Assembly: GCA_946902985.2 (NCBI GenBank)
Contig: OX336389.2
Span: 130,917,572-130,981,571, forward strand
Direction of reading: 5' to 3'
DNA from: Meconema thalassinum
Taxonomy: Eukaryota; Arthropoda; Insecta; Orthoptera; Tettigoniidae
DNA length: 64,000 nt
The notes under the pieces were generated by a model. That model saw only the letters and a list, made by a program, of their open reading frames with translations. It had not been told where the DNA came from and searched no databases. Below are positions 45,251-56,892 of this stretch, one piece after another. Position 1 is the stretch's first letter; the number at the start of each line of letters is the position of its first letter. A program made the position numbers and the translations under genes.

Positions 45251-47076
45251 TACTGTTGTGAGTGAAGACTCAAACAACAACATCCTCACAATGCTGAGTG
45301 AACCCTTTCCAGTTCTGTGGCCAGATTGAAATTTCTTGACAGAGCAAGGAATAAAACATTTGAGTCGAGAGTTTCAATTCGTACTTTCAGATCAATAAAT
45401 GACGCTAGTCTTAATCTATCCATTAATTGTCTGACGTAATATTATAATGATTATGGTTAATTCTAGAAAAATGCTGCTTTACACATGGCTATTTCCCTCT
45501 TTGCCCAGCTGTTTATCTTTCTGCCTGCCTTTATTTAATTCACGTCTTCAATAGAAATAATTGAATCACTAAATCACATCGCATAACGCGGCACCATTGT
45601 CTATGGGCTCGAGAAAGTTATAATGGGATGGATTATTCAGGTCTTCATGAGCAAGAATAGTTAAACTATTCTACTAACCCAAAAATAAATTGGACCTTTC
45701 CTGTCGTGAAAATAATGAAAGGATTCTTAAAATTCAAGTATACATTCATCTCTCTCAGGCTACGGTGTTTTCGATTTAATTGCTGAAATACTCTCGCTTT
45801 TGTTAGTCGAGTCCAAGTTAGATTGCAAAGGGATTTGTCCTCATAATTCCAGCCTGGACTGAAGAGGTTTGCCTGAATGCATTTGATGGACAACCAAGCA
45901 CTTGACCTGTCCACTCGATGGCTCCCTGGTGAGAGGGAGCGAAGGAAGAAGAGGATTCGACCTGCTATCGTACAGATGTCCAATTCGGTGAGGAGGAAAA
46001 TTGGTTGCTTATTCGCCAGCCCAGACCGCTTCTTGTTCCGGTACAGAGGATATCGTTTGTGAGACGACACCACTGACCAGCGCGTCACATCAATAAGCTA
46101 GGGTCCTCGGCGCCAGATTGAATTGAGAAGTACCACCACAGATTCGGGTTCTACTGTGAAGGATTTTAAAGGGGCTTTTGCAGGCTAGAGCAGTGATTGT
46201 AGGAAGATGCTCTGGCGGCAACGAGAGTGGCTTAGCTCTGGAAGGCTCATAGACTGTGAAGTGGTTCACACGCACACAACCTCATAAACACACACAAGCA
46301 CTCAAATGCTGCCCTCATTGGTGTTTACTTTACTCGGGCTAGTGTTCATCGTAAGTCAGAGAAGGAAAGTAATTATTTTGAATGGCTGAAATAACTGTCA
46401 TCTTTGATATGCTCTTGAAAATACATGGCTCCTATATTAAATTGTTGCAATATAAAGCAACAGTGTTGCAACCCAGCTCATTTTAAACTCTGCTTGTTAT
46501 TAGTTGTCATTGAGAATACTCCTCAGCAGCAGAATGTTATCAATCTGCCTCGCTTATGAACTCATTTCGACCAGCCACGCCATGGATATACGAGCCCTTT
46601 ATATAAACCCTCCGGACTGAATTACTACATGCTTCGAGTGGCTATCAGTTGAATGACCAGATAACTGCAGAGGTTTGATTATTGCAGCCTATATTAATAA
46701 CTTGTATACTTGGTTACACTCACTAGTATTTCACTTTACAGCCGTCATACTTTCTTGAAACATAAACTTTGTAACATTAATAAATACATTTAAACTTGTG
46801 ATTGGAACCAGAAGACTGCGTAAATCCATGTACAGCTGCCGTCCATTTATTTAAATTGCCCTCACGAGTCTGAGTACACCTCATTCCAGCCCACACGTTT
46901 GATCTTAAATATAAGGCGAAGTCAAGAATCGAGTTCTGGAAATTATAGGATATCTAATGTAAATTAATCATTAAAATTGATATGTCACAATGTAAGTAAG
47001 AAATTTTCATTAATCGTAGCGAGAATCACAAATAAAGTAAATCTACTAACTTAGCTGCAAGACTGTTATATTAAAT
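45251..47076. other. Mostly unassigned DNA with two SINE scraps
   Basis: Minus-strand S1-like pieces lie at about 45288-45375 and 46858-46940 (ACCTCATTCCAGCCCACACG type). The 140-residue minus frame 45666-46088 has no recognisable domain, and its overlap with an opposite frame does not support coding. Confidence 0.5.
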
Positions 47077-48192
47077 ACTAGCAACCCGACCCGGCTTAGC
47101 TCGGGAACAGTTATGAATGCATTACGTGATAAGCGCTTTTTTTTAATGTCAATGAACAACGACCAATATCCGTTTTACGTCTCGGAATGATGGGTTAAAA
47201 TCACTGACAGGACTATTAATTATATATTATCATGGAAATGCATGTGCAACAAATTCTTGTCAGACGTAATTTAAGAATGTCGAGGTGCATGAAACACAAA
47301 TCCCCCTTCCGTCCAATCTTAACTTGACTGTGAATTTTTAATAATAATAATAATAATGTTATTGGTTTTACGTCCCTTTTAACTACTCTGGCTTTTAGAG
47401 ACGCCGGGGTGCCGGAATTTTGCCCCGAAGGGGATCATTAACGTGCCAGTAAATCTACTGACACGGCTCCCTCGCATTTGCGCACCCTCAAATGCCACCT
47501 GCCTGCGCCAGGATACGAACCTGCAACCTTGGGCCCAGCGAGCGAGAACGTTACCCCTGAGCCACGCAGCCAGGCACTGTGAATTTTGTGGAACGAAAAG
47601 TTCACAGGCGAAATGAAGAAAAGCCGAGTTGCACTTCCAGGGAAACTCCAAACACAACCAATCTTCTCCAATGTTTTTAACTCAACACGACTCGACAGTT
47701 TGCTGCTGGCTGTATCTGGGGCAATAAGCTCGTCCGCTATCTAAGCTGTAACTGGGGTGATATACTCGCCCCTAGCTAGCTCGTAAACTGTCGCCTCAGT
47801 AACTGAATGGAGATTGATGGAAGAAATGAAAACGTAAAAACACTTATAGTGGGCGATGTATTGAAGATAGACACATGCTCTCGCGGACTTTTTTTGTAGA
47901 ACTTTTCATGCTGAACAATTCTCACACTCATAGTTTTTAAATATCTTTAACGGTTTGCCCAAGGTAAGCTTACAAAGCGCTCGGTTGCCAGATTTTTTTT
48001 TCGACTTTTCCACTGAAGTCGTTACTGCTCGGCTTCCTTTGATCATAAATAAATTATGTTCTACAGAAATACTCCTCGAGATATCCTTTACAGAGTGGTG
48101 AAAACCGCAGCAAAATCCATCTAGTGGTTCTCGAGTTTACCCGTAACATCCAAGAATCGGGGACTTTGTTTTATACTAAGTAGAGATTACGC
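47077..48192 (+). mobile_element. Repeat A, longer copy carrying a SINE
   Basis: It begins TACTAGCAACCCGACCCGG and ends at about 48192 with ATACTAAGTAGAGATTA. It matches the inverted piece 29556-30141. Repeat D (59007-59574) has a similar start (TACTAGCAGTAGTGCCCGGC) and end (TAGTATAGATTA), so A and D belong to one non-coding family. SINE S6 is inserted at 47339-47575. Helitron-type origin is possible but not shown. Confidence 0.7.
47339..47575 (-). mobile_element. SINE S6 with 12-bp TSD
   Basis: Minus strand: tRNA-like head at the right (GCGTGGCTCAGGGGTAACG with B-box GGTTCGTATCC), body ending GTAAAACCAATAACATTA and a (TTA)n tail at the left. ACTGTGAATTTT flanks it at 47327-47338 and 47576-47587. 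Inserted in repeat A. The 77-92 residue frames are incidental. Confidence 0.93.
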
Positions 48193-48247
48193 ACAGCTGC
48201 TATACCGAATATATAAAATATTTAAATCAATTATGCAAAATCTTATC

Positions 48248-48812
48248 GTGTTGGAAGCCATTTTCAGTGTTGGCTTACTAATCGCAATTAATTATTTTCA
48301 TTCGGTCAACACGATTGTGCCCAATTGCAATGGGCGTTTCCCTAAACCCGAAAACAATTTACATGAGATTGATTAATATATTCACTTGGATGACCAGTTT
48401 CGATCGTCAACTGATCATCATCAGATACTTCATACTTTGGCCGTTAAATCTATGTCTACAAGTATAGGTTATGATATTTACAATAAGTACATTTATTTAA
48501 TTGCAGCACTGGTTATAAATATTGCGCAAGCTAATAATAAATGCTGTAACTAAACAAAGGTACAGTATTTAAAATACCATCGCCCTTGTAGACATAGATT
48601 TAACGTAACGGCCTAGGTGTAAAGGATCTGATGATGATCACTTGACGATTGAAATTGGTCATTCCAGTGAATTTATTTTTTAATCTCATGTAATGTATTT
48701 CAGGATTTGGGAAACTCCCATTACAATTGTGTGCAATCGTGTTGACTGACGGAAAAGCATTTATTTCGATTCAGGATCTTATGAAGGTACAAGTAGCCTA
48801 CAAAAATCTGCA
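48248..48812. mobile_element. Foldback element E copy 2, nearly complete
   Basis: The left arm (from GTGTTGGAAGCCATTTTCAG through ATTCGGTCAACACGATTG to about 48480) and the right arm (about 48588-48812) are inverted. Both arms carry GATCATCATCAGAT or its complement and GACCAGTTTCGATCG. The central part is 100 bp with no frame. It serves as the empty site for element J in copy 3. Confidence 0.75.
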
Positions 48813-49931
48813 ACATAGTATATTCGTAGAAGCGACATGGTAAGAACGATGTCTTGACTACCAGACTGAGGTTCGATTACCGTAAGTACTGAATCTTGCT
48901 GCACAATGGGAACGGAACATACTTTAGAAATGAAATCATGAATTTGAAAGAGAAAGCTTTGTGTTCATTGCGAAACTGTTCGTTAAATCTACAAGTAGGT
49001 TCCTATCACATCCCTAATGCTTTGATCAAATTCACAGTAAATCTTATTTTACACAAAATGATACCATTATGTTAATTTATGATCCAATACCCCATCCAAT
49101 AGGGGAAAGGCAGCTTTCAAAGAAAAATCATCAAGGTTATTTTCCAATCGAGGAGAATCCCTTTATCTTCAACAGTGCTTCTTCTAAGCCAAATATGTTA
49201 AATATTAAGAGTACATAAACTCCCCATTGATGAATAAATTCAATTTCTAGTTTAGTGCAAATATCTAGTTTATTGGATCACACGCGCTGTTGCGGCATTA
49301 AAGGGATTGGGACATCATTGCCATTGGTACCATTTACTTGGTGTGATTGGTATATCTCTGATCACCTGTGTTACTGTGATAGTTCTGGCAGTGTAGGAAT
49401 TGAACCTCAGTTTCAACAACATCTCATATATGGTCTAGTCATGAATTGTGATTTACATGTCTTTGCTACGCTGGTGGAGAGGACTACTTACACGAGGAAT
49501 GCGCATACTTAAAATAAATTCCAGTCCGTTTCTTCACCAATGGCCCCTTATTACACAAGGACACCCAAAGAAGCGTTCTTCGCCACTGACCCACGTTGTA
49601 TATATGGTGGGGAAAATTAAATAATAATACTTAGCGTACTTCGTATTGGAAGGACTGAAGTAGTCATCAGTCGTGAAGTAATCCTAACTTTTTATATCGG
49701 GAGTTGAGGATTCTCCTGATGTTCTTCCCTTTCATCATTAACTATCAAGATGTTCAGTAAAGAAAATGTAGCCTACTTCCTCCTTTCATGTATGGGTACA
49801 ATTATAACTCTTTGTGCTTGTCAAGGAGGATGATTGGGGGTCCTTGTTATGAAATTACGAGTTGTACCCTACATAAAATACCCCGATTGAAATTTTGGTT
49901 ATAATTCCACTTTTGCATCTACAGGGGGCAA
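48813..49931. other. Unassigned DNA
   Basis: A weak tRNA-like piece (GAGGTTCGATTACCG near 48870) is present. The 85-residue frame 49255-49512 is not recognised. Confidence 0.5.
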
Positions 49932-50270
49932 GCATCCATGGCTTAGGCGGCAGCACGCCGGCCTCTCACCGCTGGATCCGTGGTTCAAATCTCGGTCACT
50001 CCATGTGAGATTTGTGCTGGAGAAAGCGGAGGCAGACAGGTTTTTCTCCGGGTACTCCGGTTTTTCCTGTCACAATTTCATTCCAGCAACACTCTCCACT
50101 ATCATTTCATGTCATCTGTCATTCATTTAATCATTGCCCCAGGGGAGTGCGACAGGCTTCGGCAGCCTGCAGAATTCATATCCTCACCGCTAGATGGGGG
50201 CTTCATTCATTCCATCCCGGACCCGCTCGGTCGACTGGAAGCAGGCTATGGATTTTCATTTTCATCCACA
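49932..50270 (+). mobile_element. SINE S2
   Basis: tRNA-like head with A-box-like GGCTTAGGCGGCAGCACGCC and B-box GGTTCAAATCTCGG, then TTTTTCTCCGGGTACTCCGG, ATTCCAGCAACACTCTCC, and the tail TATGGATTTTCATTTTCATC. Other copies: 53506-53838 and 62342-62664. Confidence 0.92.
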
Positions 50271-50399
50271 GGGATTGATTGGACCATTAGAAAGGTACAC
50301 CTATCCACCTTCTTGAATGTGTGGAATCATTTATCTTGCACCTTCTGAACAGAAAGCTTGTTATGTGAGACTACATATTTGTTGCGTTTCGTCGTTGTA

Positions 50400-52420
50400 A
50401 CTGTAATAAATTGAGGAATGTCGATAAGTCTTCTATATTCAAGATGGAGGCTGCGTGCTATATACAGTGTGATAGTCTTATGACTAATGTAAGCGAGGTT
50501 GATTTTGAAGTTTCAATTGTGTACTCAGCCACCGTATTGAATATATGGTGTAGACGTTCTTTTGCTTTTGGTCTACAAAGCCAGTATGCGGTTCTACATC
50601 AATGATCATTTGAGACGTGTCTCTAAAATATATATTCAACTATTTGTTTGTTTATTTTATGATTTGAAGATGGCCGCTGTGTGCTATATTCAGTGTGATA
50701 TTCCTAGGATTATTGGTAGCGAGGTCCTTTGTATGGTACTCATCTGTCACTAAATTTCTCGTTAATTGTGTTATTATATCGTGAGATAAAAATATTCAAG
50801 TGTTATGAATATGCCCAGCCTCAACCGTGAACGTATGCAGCCGCTGATCTTTCGACTTGGTCAAAAAAATTACATTTTGAAAATACATTGAATTATTCAT
50901 TATCATATTCTATATTTTCAAGATGGCCGCCGCACGTAGTATTCATTGTATTATAGTTATGGCTTGTTTCAGAATGGTCCCATATGTGTTGCTTCTTTCT
51001 TACAAGTTTCGTTTTAATTGCTCAATTTATTCACTGTTACGTTTTAATATTACGCCTAGCCGTCATCTTGAATATGTAAAGTTGCTGTTATTTTGCCTGG
51101 GAAATGTTATGATATGATACTCTGTATAGGTTTCTACCTTTTTGCTAATTGTCGTAATAATTGTAGTTCCAAAACATAGAAAATTACTTGTTTTTAATTG
51201 TGAAATTTCAGGATGGCACTATAACCAGTGTAATAAATGTATCAGTAACTCTATTGACGTCTATTATATAATGCGCCTCTTCTACCAAGATTCGTCGTAA
51301 TTGAGCAATGACATCCTGAATTTGTGTACCTTAATAGCAAGCCTAGCCGCCAAATGGAATCTATTGAGTCACTGTTCTCTTGTGTTGGGCTTACGGAGCG
51401 TCTTGTAAAGTTTTATTTTGTTAATTAATGTCGTTATTATAGCTCTTAGAAACCAAAAGTTATTTATTTACTTATTTATTTATTTATTTATTTACTTATT
51501 TATTTATTTATTTTGAAATTTCAAGATGGCCGCTTTGTGCTATATTCAGTGTGATATTATTCTGACTAACTCAAGTGGGAGCACTTATATAATGGTACCT
51601 CTTGGCAATATTCGTCTTAATTGCCCAATTTCATTCTCAGTTGTTCTTATAGTTCGTGCAGCCGCTATCTTGAATGTATGGAGAGTCTGTTAATTTGCCA
51701 TGACTTAACAAGGCCGCATATACGGCCCTACCTTGGCACTAATTCTCGTCACTCTAGCTCTCAAGTGTTGAGGATTATCAATTGTATATTTTGTAATTTC
51801 AGGATGGCCGCTACACGTAATTTTCAGGCTTATATATTTTAGCACTTGAATATATTTAACTCATGATATCATTGCACAATTAACACGAAATTTAGTGGGA
51901 GAGGAGTAACATACAAAATACCCCGCTACCAATATTTCTAGGAATCTAACACTGAATATAGCGCCCATCAGACATCTTAAAAATATAAGTAGCCGATATA
52001 CCAAGTAACGTGAACATTGATTTATGATCCATTAGTTTTGGATTATAACGCTTGTATGATTCGCACGGCCACCATCTTAAAATGTTTAGCTGGCGACCTT
52101 GTAGTTTGGGCACAAACCACTTCTCACTTGATGGTATGTTTTTCCAAAATTTGATAGGAATCCAATAATTAGTTCAGTCGTAAGCTTTGCACATTTGGGT
52201 GGCCGCCATTATGTTTTCCTTAAGACGGTGACGATATAAAACAAGTCATTGAGGTACATTTCGCAAGTGCCACTTCTATACCCAAATTACGTTTTATTCA
52301 GTTTGGTCGTGATTGAATTGATTGGGGTGGGGGAGGGAGAACAGGCATACACATGGACATTTAGCTCTGTAGATCTCTAGAAGACTACTTTCATTTTCTA
52401 CAAAACTCGAAAGTAGGGAA
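50400..52420 (+). mobile_element. Repeat C copy 1, alternating AAGATGGCGGC-type cores
   Basis: Plus-orientation cores (AAGATGGCCGC-like) lie at about 50444, 50669, 50923, 51213, 51526 and 51804, and inverted ones (GCCGCTATCTTGAA-like) at about 50533, 50825, 51064, 51352, 51668, 51970, 52072 and 52207, so units alternate, mostly every 90-175 bp. The right end is a hairpin (52383-52418, GACTACTTTC against CGAAAGTAGGG). A TTTA microsatellite at 51467-51513 interrupts it. Non-coding. The left boundary is uncertain. Confidence 0.65.
51467..51513 (+). repeat. (TTTA)n microsatellite
   Basis: About 11 TTTA-type units with two C changes, inside repeat C. Confidence 0.9.
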
Positions 52421-52504
52421 AAATGCAAATAATGTTGAATACTACGAACGCACATGAGAACGTATTAATGACGAAGCCAAAGTCTTTGAGCATAAGTTTC
52501 TTTT

Positions 52505-52600
52505 AATCTGACTCGGAACTGGCTTCATAGATAGGACTCTAGCCTGTGGCCCGAAATTCTCGGATTCGATTCCTGGCTTCGTCGTGGCATTTTAGCATCA
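52505..52600 (+). mobile_element. Diverged tRNA-like SINE head
   Basis: ACTGGCTTCATAGATAGGAC, then GGATTCGATTCCTGG (52562-52576) as a B box, then GGCATTTTAGC. No matching copy in the window, so a low call. Confidence 0.4.
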
Positions 52601-52762
52601 GATGGTTTCTATCTGTGGCCCTGGGGATTGGTTGCTTGTGACGTATTTTAAATTACTTTGTTCCTCCTAAATATGCATAGCTCACCCACGGGCGTCAATT
52701 TTGAATACCTGCACAAAGCTTCTTTCAAGGTCACACGTCATTTTTAATATTATTATTATTAT

Positions 52763-53000
52763 ACCGGCCGCGGTGGCTGAGAGCGCTAACGCGCTACCTC
52801 GTACCTCGCTGGCATCGGGAGAGCGTGGGTTTGAATTCCACCTCGGCCGTCCTGAAAATGTTTTTCGTGGTTTCCCATTTTCACCATCAAGCAAATGCCG
52901 GGACGGTTCCTTTCAATAGGTCCACGCCCGATTTCCTTCTCTTCCCTGACCCGTCCTGAAAAGAAAAGTACATGGCCATTGGATGCATTAATAACATTAT

Positions 53001-53037
<37 letters not shown>

Positions 53038-53040
53038 TCT
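52763..53040 (+). mobile_element. SINE S5 with (TTA)n tail
   Basis: Head GGCCGCGGTGGCTGAGAGCG, B-box-like GGTTTGAATTCC, then the shared central block (TTTTTCGTGGTTTCCCATTT, CAAATGCCGGGACGG), tail and TTA repeats at about 53008-53037. It shares only the central block with S1 and S4. Confidence 0.8.
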
Positions 53041-53505
53041 TTTTTGCTTTCTTTCTTTCTCTCTTCGTTTTGGCCTGCTGTGAACCACGTTACTTCAACC
53101 GTTTGCACCCTAGATCTTTAACTCTTCCCAAATATTCTCGCATTCGTGTTCCGTAAGCCTCCTTTCTTTCATCAGTTCACTTCTTGCTGGTTTTCAATTT
53201 TGGCTTTTCCTGCAGGCTCTTGTATGCTCGAAATTTTCTTTGGAGAGGTGCACGTTTCTGGATGTCTGCAAGTGTGATTCCTACTTCTCGAAGATCTTTT
53301 TCAACTTCGATAAACCAAGGTCCCTTAGTTTTCTTGTAAAAAAATATTATTATTGTTATTATTAATAATAATAATAATAATATTTTCGCTAACCTACGCT
53401 GAGGTAAACGTGGCACTAGCTAGATGTTTTATGAGAGAAAATAAATGACTAGACTTATCTGCGTTTATACACAGGCTAATTTTATAAACTGTATTTACAC
53501 CTTTA
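53041..53505. other. Unassigned DNA with inverted TTA/AAT runs
   Basis: TTATTATT meets AATAATAATA at about 53345-53385, a simple hairpin. The 79-residue minus frame has no domain. Confidence 0.55.
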
Positions 53506-53838
53506 AAGCCTCAGTGGCTTAGGCGGCAGCACGCCAGCCTCTCACCGCTGGGTCCGTGGTTCAAATCCCGGTCACTCCATGTGAGATCTGTGCTGGAAAA
53601 AACGGAGGCAGACAGGTTTTTCTCCGGGTACTCCAGTTTTCCCTGTCAACATTTCATTCCAGCAACACTCTCCACTATCATTTCATTTCGTCTGTCATTC
53701 ATCTAATCATTGCCCCAGAGGAGTGCGTCAGGCCTCGGCAGCCGGCACAGTTCATATCCTCGCCACTAGATAGGGGCTTCATTCATTCCATTCCTGACCT
53801 GGTCGGAGACTGGAAGCAGGCTGTGGATTTTCATTTTC
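53506..53838 (+). mobile_element. SINE S2 with 13-bp TSD
   Basis: ATTTACACCTTTA lies at 53493-53505 and 53839-53851. The body has the S2 head with B-box GGTTCAAATCCCGG and the ATTTTCATTTTC end. The clean duplication shows retroposition. Confidence 0.95.
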
Positions 53839-53851
53839 ATTTACACCTTTA

Positions 53852-54908
53852 CTGGGGATCGGAAGCATGAAATGTATCAGCACTGAATATCAAACGCCTC
53901 TGTATTGGTGTGTACCTGGGGCTGGAGTTGTCACTGGTGGGAGGAAGTTATATCAAATAGTTGTAAAAAGGCATTCGAGGGTGCAGGTCTTCCTGAATGA
54001 CTATATCCATAACTTCTGAGCGCCACGTTTCACCTAGCCAGACCAATCTCGTAACAGTTAAAGGTTAATCGGGTATCGCTATAAGACAACCAAATCTCAC
54101 CAGTGGTGCCTTTCATCCTTTTAAAAACTGTTAAATCCTATCGTTTAATAATTGAGCTGTGCCCCAAAAGATCTGATACCATAGGGGAAAAAAATATCGT
54201 ATTATACGTCCTTCCAATGAAATGCAAAATGCATTCTACTTTATTTTGTAAAATCATAAATAATCACTTATAGTTATAACTAATCACTCCCATTTCCTTG
54301 TTTGTAGGTCTGTAGAGTTTGTGTAATTTTATGCTAAAATCCTAAGAATGGAAGACACCGTTAAAGTGCTAAAAATAAATAAATAAATAAATAAATAGAT
54401 AATAAATAAATAATGCTATTTAATTGCTCATCCTCATATGAGATATAAATATGTTTAAAATCGTCAATGATGATTATTTAGGCCACAAGATAACTTACAA
54501 GTCAAGGACGACGAGAACAGAAAAGAATAGAGAGGACAAGGTGTAGCGTGTCACTGTGCGGCGCGTAGGTTGCTTCCCATACCACTATACAACCAAGCAG
54601 CGAAGCGATAGCCACATTCGGCATAATCCACGATCAAGTTTATGCTGTATTGCTGCTAAGATTGCTGTTATATATTAACTGTATTGCCACTAATAACTGC
54701 TTCATATGTAAGGCTCAATCCGTTGGGATTGAAAAGGAAAGGAAGGAAGGAAGATTGTAGTTTTACGTGACCGTGAATCTTGGGATTGAAAAGAGACAGA
54801 ATTGTATATTAAAAGAAAAGCATTAAGCTCTAAATGATGTATGAGTATTTTCCATTTAGTAATCTCTGACTGAGATTCCATGGATATTAGGGAGTACAGT
54901 AATACGTA
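53852..54908. other. Unassigned DNA
   Basis: An AAAT microsatellite lies at about 54374-54412. No gene or known repeat. Confidence 0.5.
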
Positions 54909-55189
54909 CTTCTCGGTTGCAAGCTCTGTATACTTTCGGGGTGAAGTGACGTGGGAGCCGGGAAGAGAAGGGCCTGTCAACAGCCCGCCGTGTTATCTGG
55001 AATTCCTGTCTATCCCAATACTGCTAACATAGGGCCGTTGCCTAAACCAGTGTGGTGTTGCGAGTGAGTGAGTCACCGACGAATGTATTTGATTCTGTAA
55101 CAACGCATGAACCAGGACCTCCCCCACATCTCTCCTCATCGTCCGCGATCCACATACCTCTCATATTCACGGGGCTTGGACTCGATCAG
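54909..55189. mobile_element. MITE X copy 3, uninterrupted
   Basis: 281 bp with TA on both sides (54907-54908 and 55190-55191). The left tip has drifted (CTTCTCGGTTGCAAGCT), while the right tip keeps AGCTTGGACTCGATCAG-type sequence. It supplies the uninterrupted interior, including the Tc1 empty site GAATGTATTTGATTCTG. Confidence 0.88.
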
Positions 55190-55305
55190 TACTCGTGTAG
55201 AAGTCGCGTGTCGCCTTTGCCCTCTCAATTCTTCTCTGTTCTCGTTGGCTAGGACGTGCTTTAATCCGAACACCAATAGTTACGTAACAATTAATGGAAT
55301 ATGGT

Positions 55306-55375
55306 GTGTAGCAGTGGCGTACGCTACCATACTGCCGGATGTGGGAGTTACAGGTTCGACTCTCGTTCCCTAAAG
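55306..55375 (+). repeat. tRNA-like segment
   Basis: GTAGCAGTGGCGTACGCTAC resembles an A box and CAGGTTCGACTCTCG a B box, 40 bp apart. The stems do not pair well, so it is more likely a SINE head than a working tRNA. Confidence 0.35.
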
Positions 55376-56892
55376 AGCAATGTCTAGTTCGCAAGATTCA
55401 AACCAGCATGGGTTTTGCTACTGTTTTATTTCAATTGTCCGTTATCTGTTGTATATATTTACTAATATTAATTCATATGTTTTCTCTTCTTTGAATACAT
55501 GTTACGACTCCTGAGACTGGATCCTGTGGGCGTCCTTGGAAGGATGACTTCCGCAGACAGCAGCAGGTATATAGACGTTAAGTAAAACGAGCAGTAAAGG
55601 AATTACATGCTTTAAGAAGAGAGAATTCGCGTGCACAGGAGTATTAAGCGTGAGGCTTGTTATTTTGGCTGTCAGCTTGTTGAAAGTGAGTACGATTAGC
55701 AGTGTTTTCTAGCGCGCGAGGTCGCAAGGTGACCACGGGCTAAGGCGTTCACTGGACCCCACTTCACCTCGCTTCACCCGCCACATGAATTATGGCTTTT
55801 ATACTGGTTCGGTTTGCATTGGACAGAACGTACGTGCATGCATAGTATGCTGGAGGAATGTTGGAGAGGCGTTGAGACCGTAGACACGTCAGAACATGGA
55901 GAGCTCTATCACTCATGTGTCATAACGCAGCTCTTGAAACAAAATCAGGAAATATTCTGAGATCATCATTAGCGAATCAACACTTGGCCTGCCTTAGCAC
56001 GTAGATTAGCAACGTTGATTTGGAAAGGAAATAGAGAAAAACGGTGTCATTTTAGATGTCTTCACTCAACCAAACTTGACATTAGAGCCAAGTAACTCAA
56101 CATCTTTCTTGGTAGCCTTTATATTTTGATTTAAATTCAGAGCAGTTTAGGGAATATACAGAGTGGTTCAGCTGTTTCGTAATTGGGTTGTGATACCGAA
56201 ATGAAGATGTAATGATTGTAAGCTTATCGGGCAAAAATATTGTCACCCTCTGGAAACATCGTTCTATAACCGAGTAGCATCACCTCCGATCTTGAAACCC
56301 GTCTTGTCTGGGCGAATATTTGTAAAAATATTTTGCAGGTATGCCACATCTCCCTAATGATTTGTTCCCGTCTGTTTGTTGGGCATTCAGCCCGGAGGCT
56401 GGTTGGATCCTCATGAAGTCGCATCGTAGGTTTTGTGGGCAGGAACCCACAAAAACCCAAGGAAGCACTGTATTGAGGCGTACTAGGCAACCTGAACAGT
56501 GATGTAGTTTGCTATTGCTTTCCTCACTGAGCCAGCACAGCAATACTAACCCTACGAGTGGAACCTTTTAAAACATCCACGGGCAATGGATGTGCTCTGA
56601 ATGTCATTACCACTCTTACCTCAGTAGGTTCCATATTATTGCAGTCATGAATGAGACTGAGACATCGATGGAAAGGCACATTTTACTCTAGCCTGTGCCA
56701 ACAGATAAATGCAAATGTACTGCATTCCTCAAGATATGGTAAACAGGTGGAAAGCATACCGTAACTAAAATAATGGGGGTTATGGTTTCTAGGTTTCACT
56801 CGTTGTTCCAAATTGTCCCACATATGGGATTAAGATATTGTGTTTAATCGGGTCAGTCGCAGCGCGACAGGAAGTCTGACGGAGGAGTTTTA
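55376..56892. other. Unassigned DNA, possible old repeat at 56370-56560
   Basis: GGAGGCTGGTTGGATCCTCA, AGGCGTACTAGGC, GCTTTCCTCACTGAGCCAGC reminds me of a dispersed insect repeat, but only one copy is in the window. The two overlapping minus frames there are not called genes. Confidence 0.4.

Noticed and set aside
45666..46088. 140-residue minus frame as a gene
   Set aside because: No recognisable motif, and an overlapping opposite-strand frame of similar quality.
47379..47671. Minus frames of 92 and 77 residues
   Set aside because: They cross the SINE S6 insertion, whose target duplications show it is a retroposed non-coding element.
56224..56543. Two overlapping minus frames as a gene
   Set aside because: Different frames of similar length over what is probably an old dispersed repeat. 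No domain.
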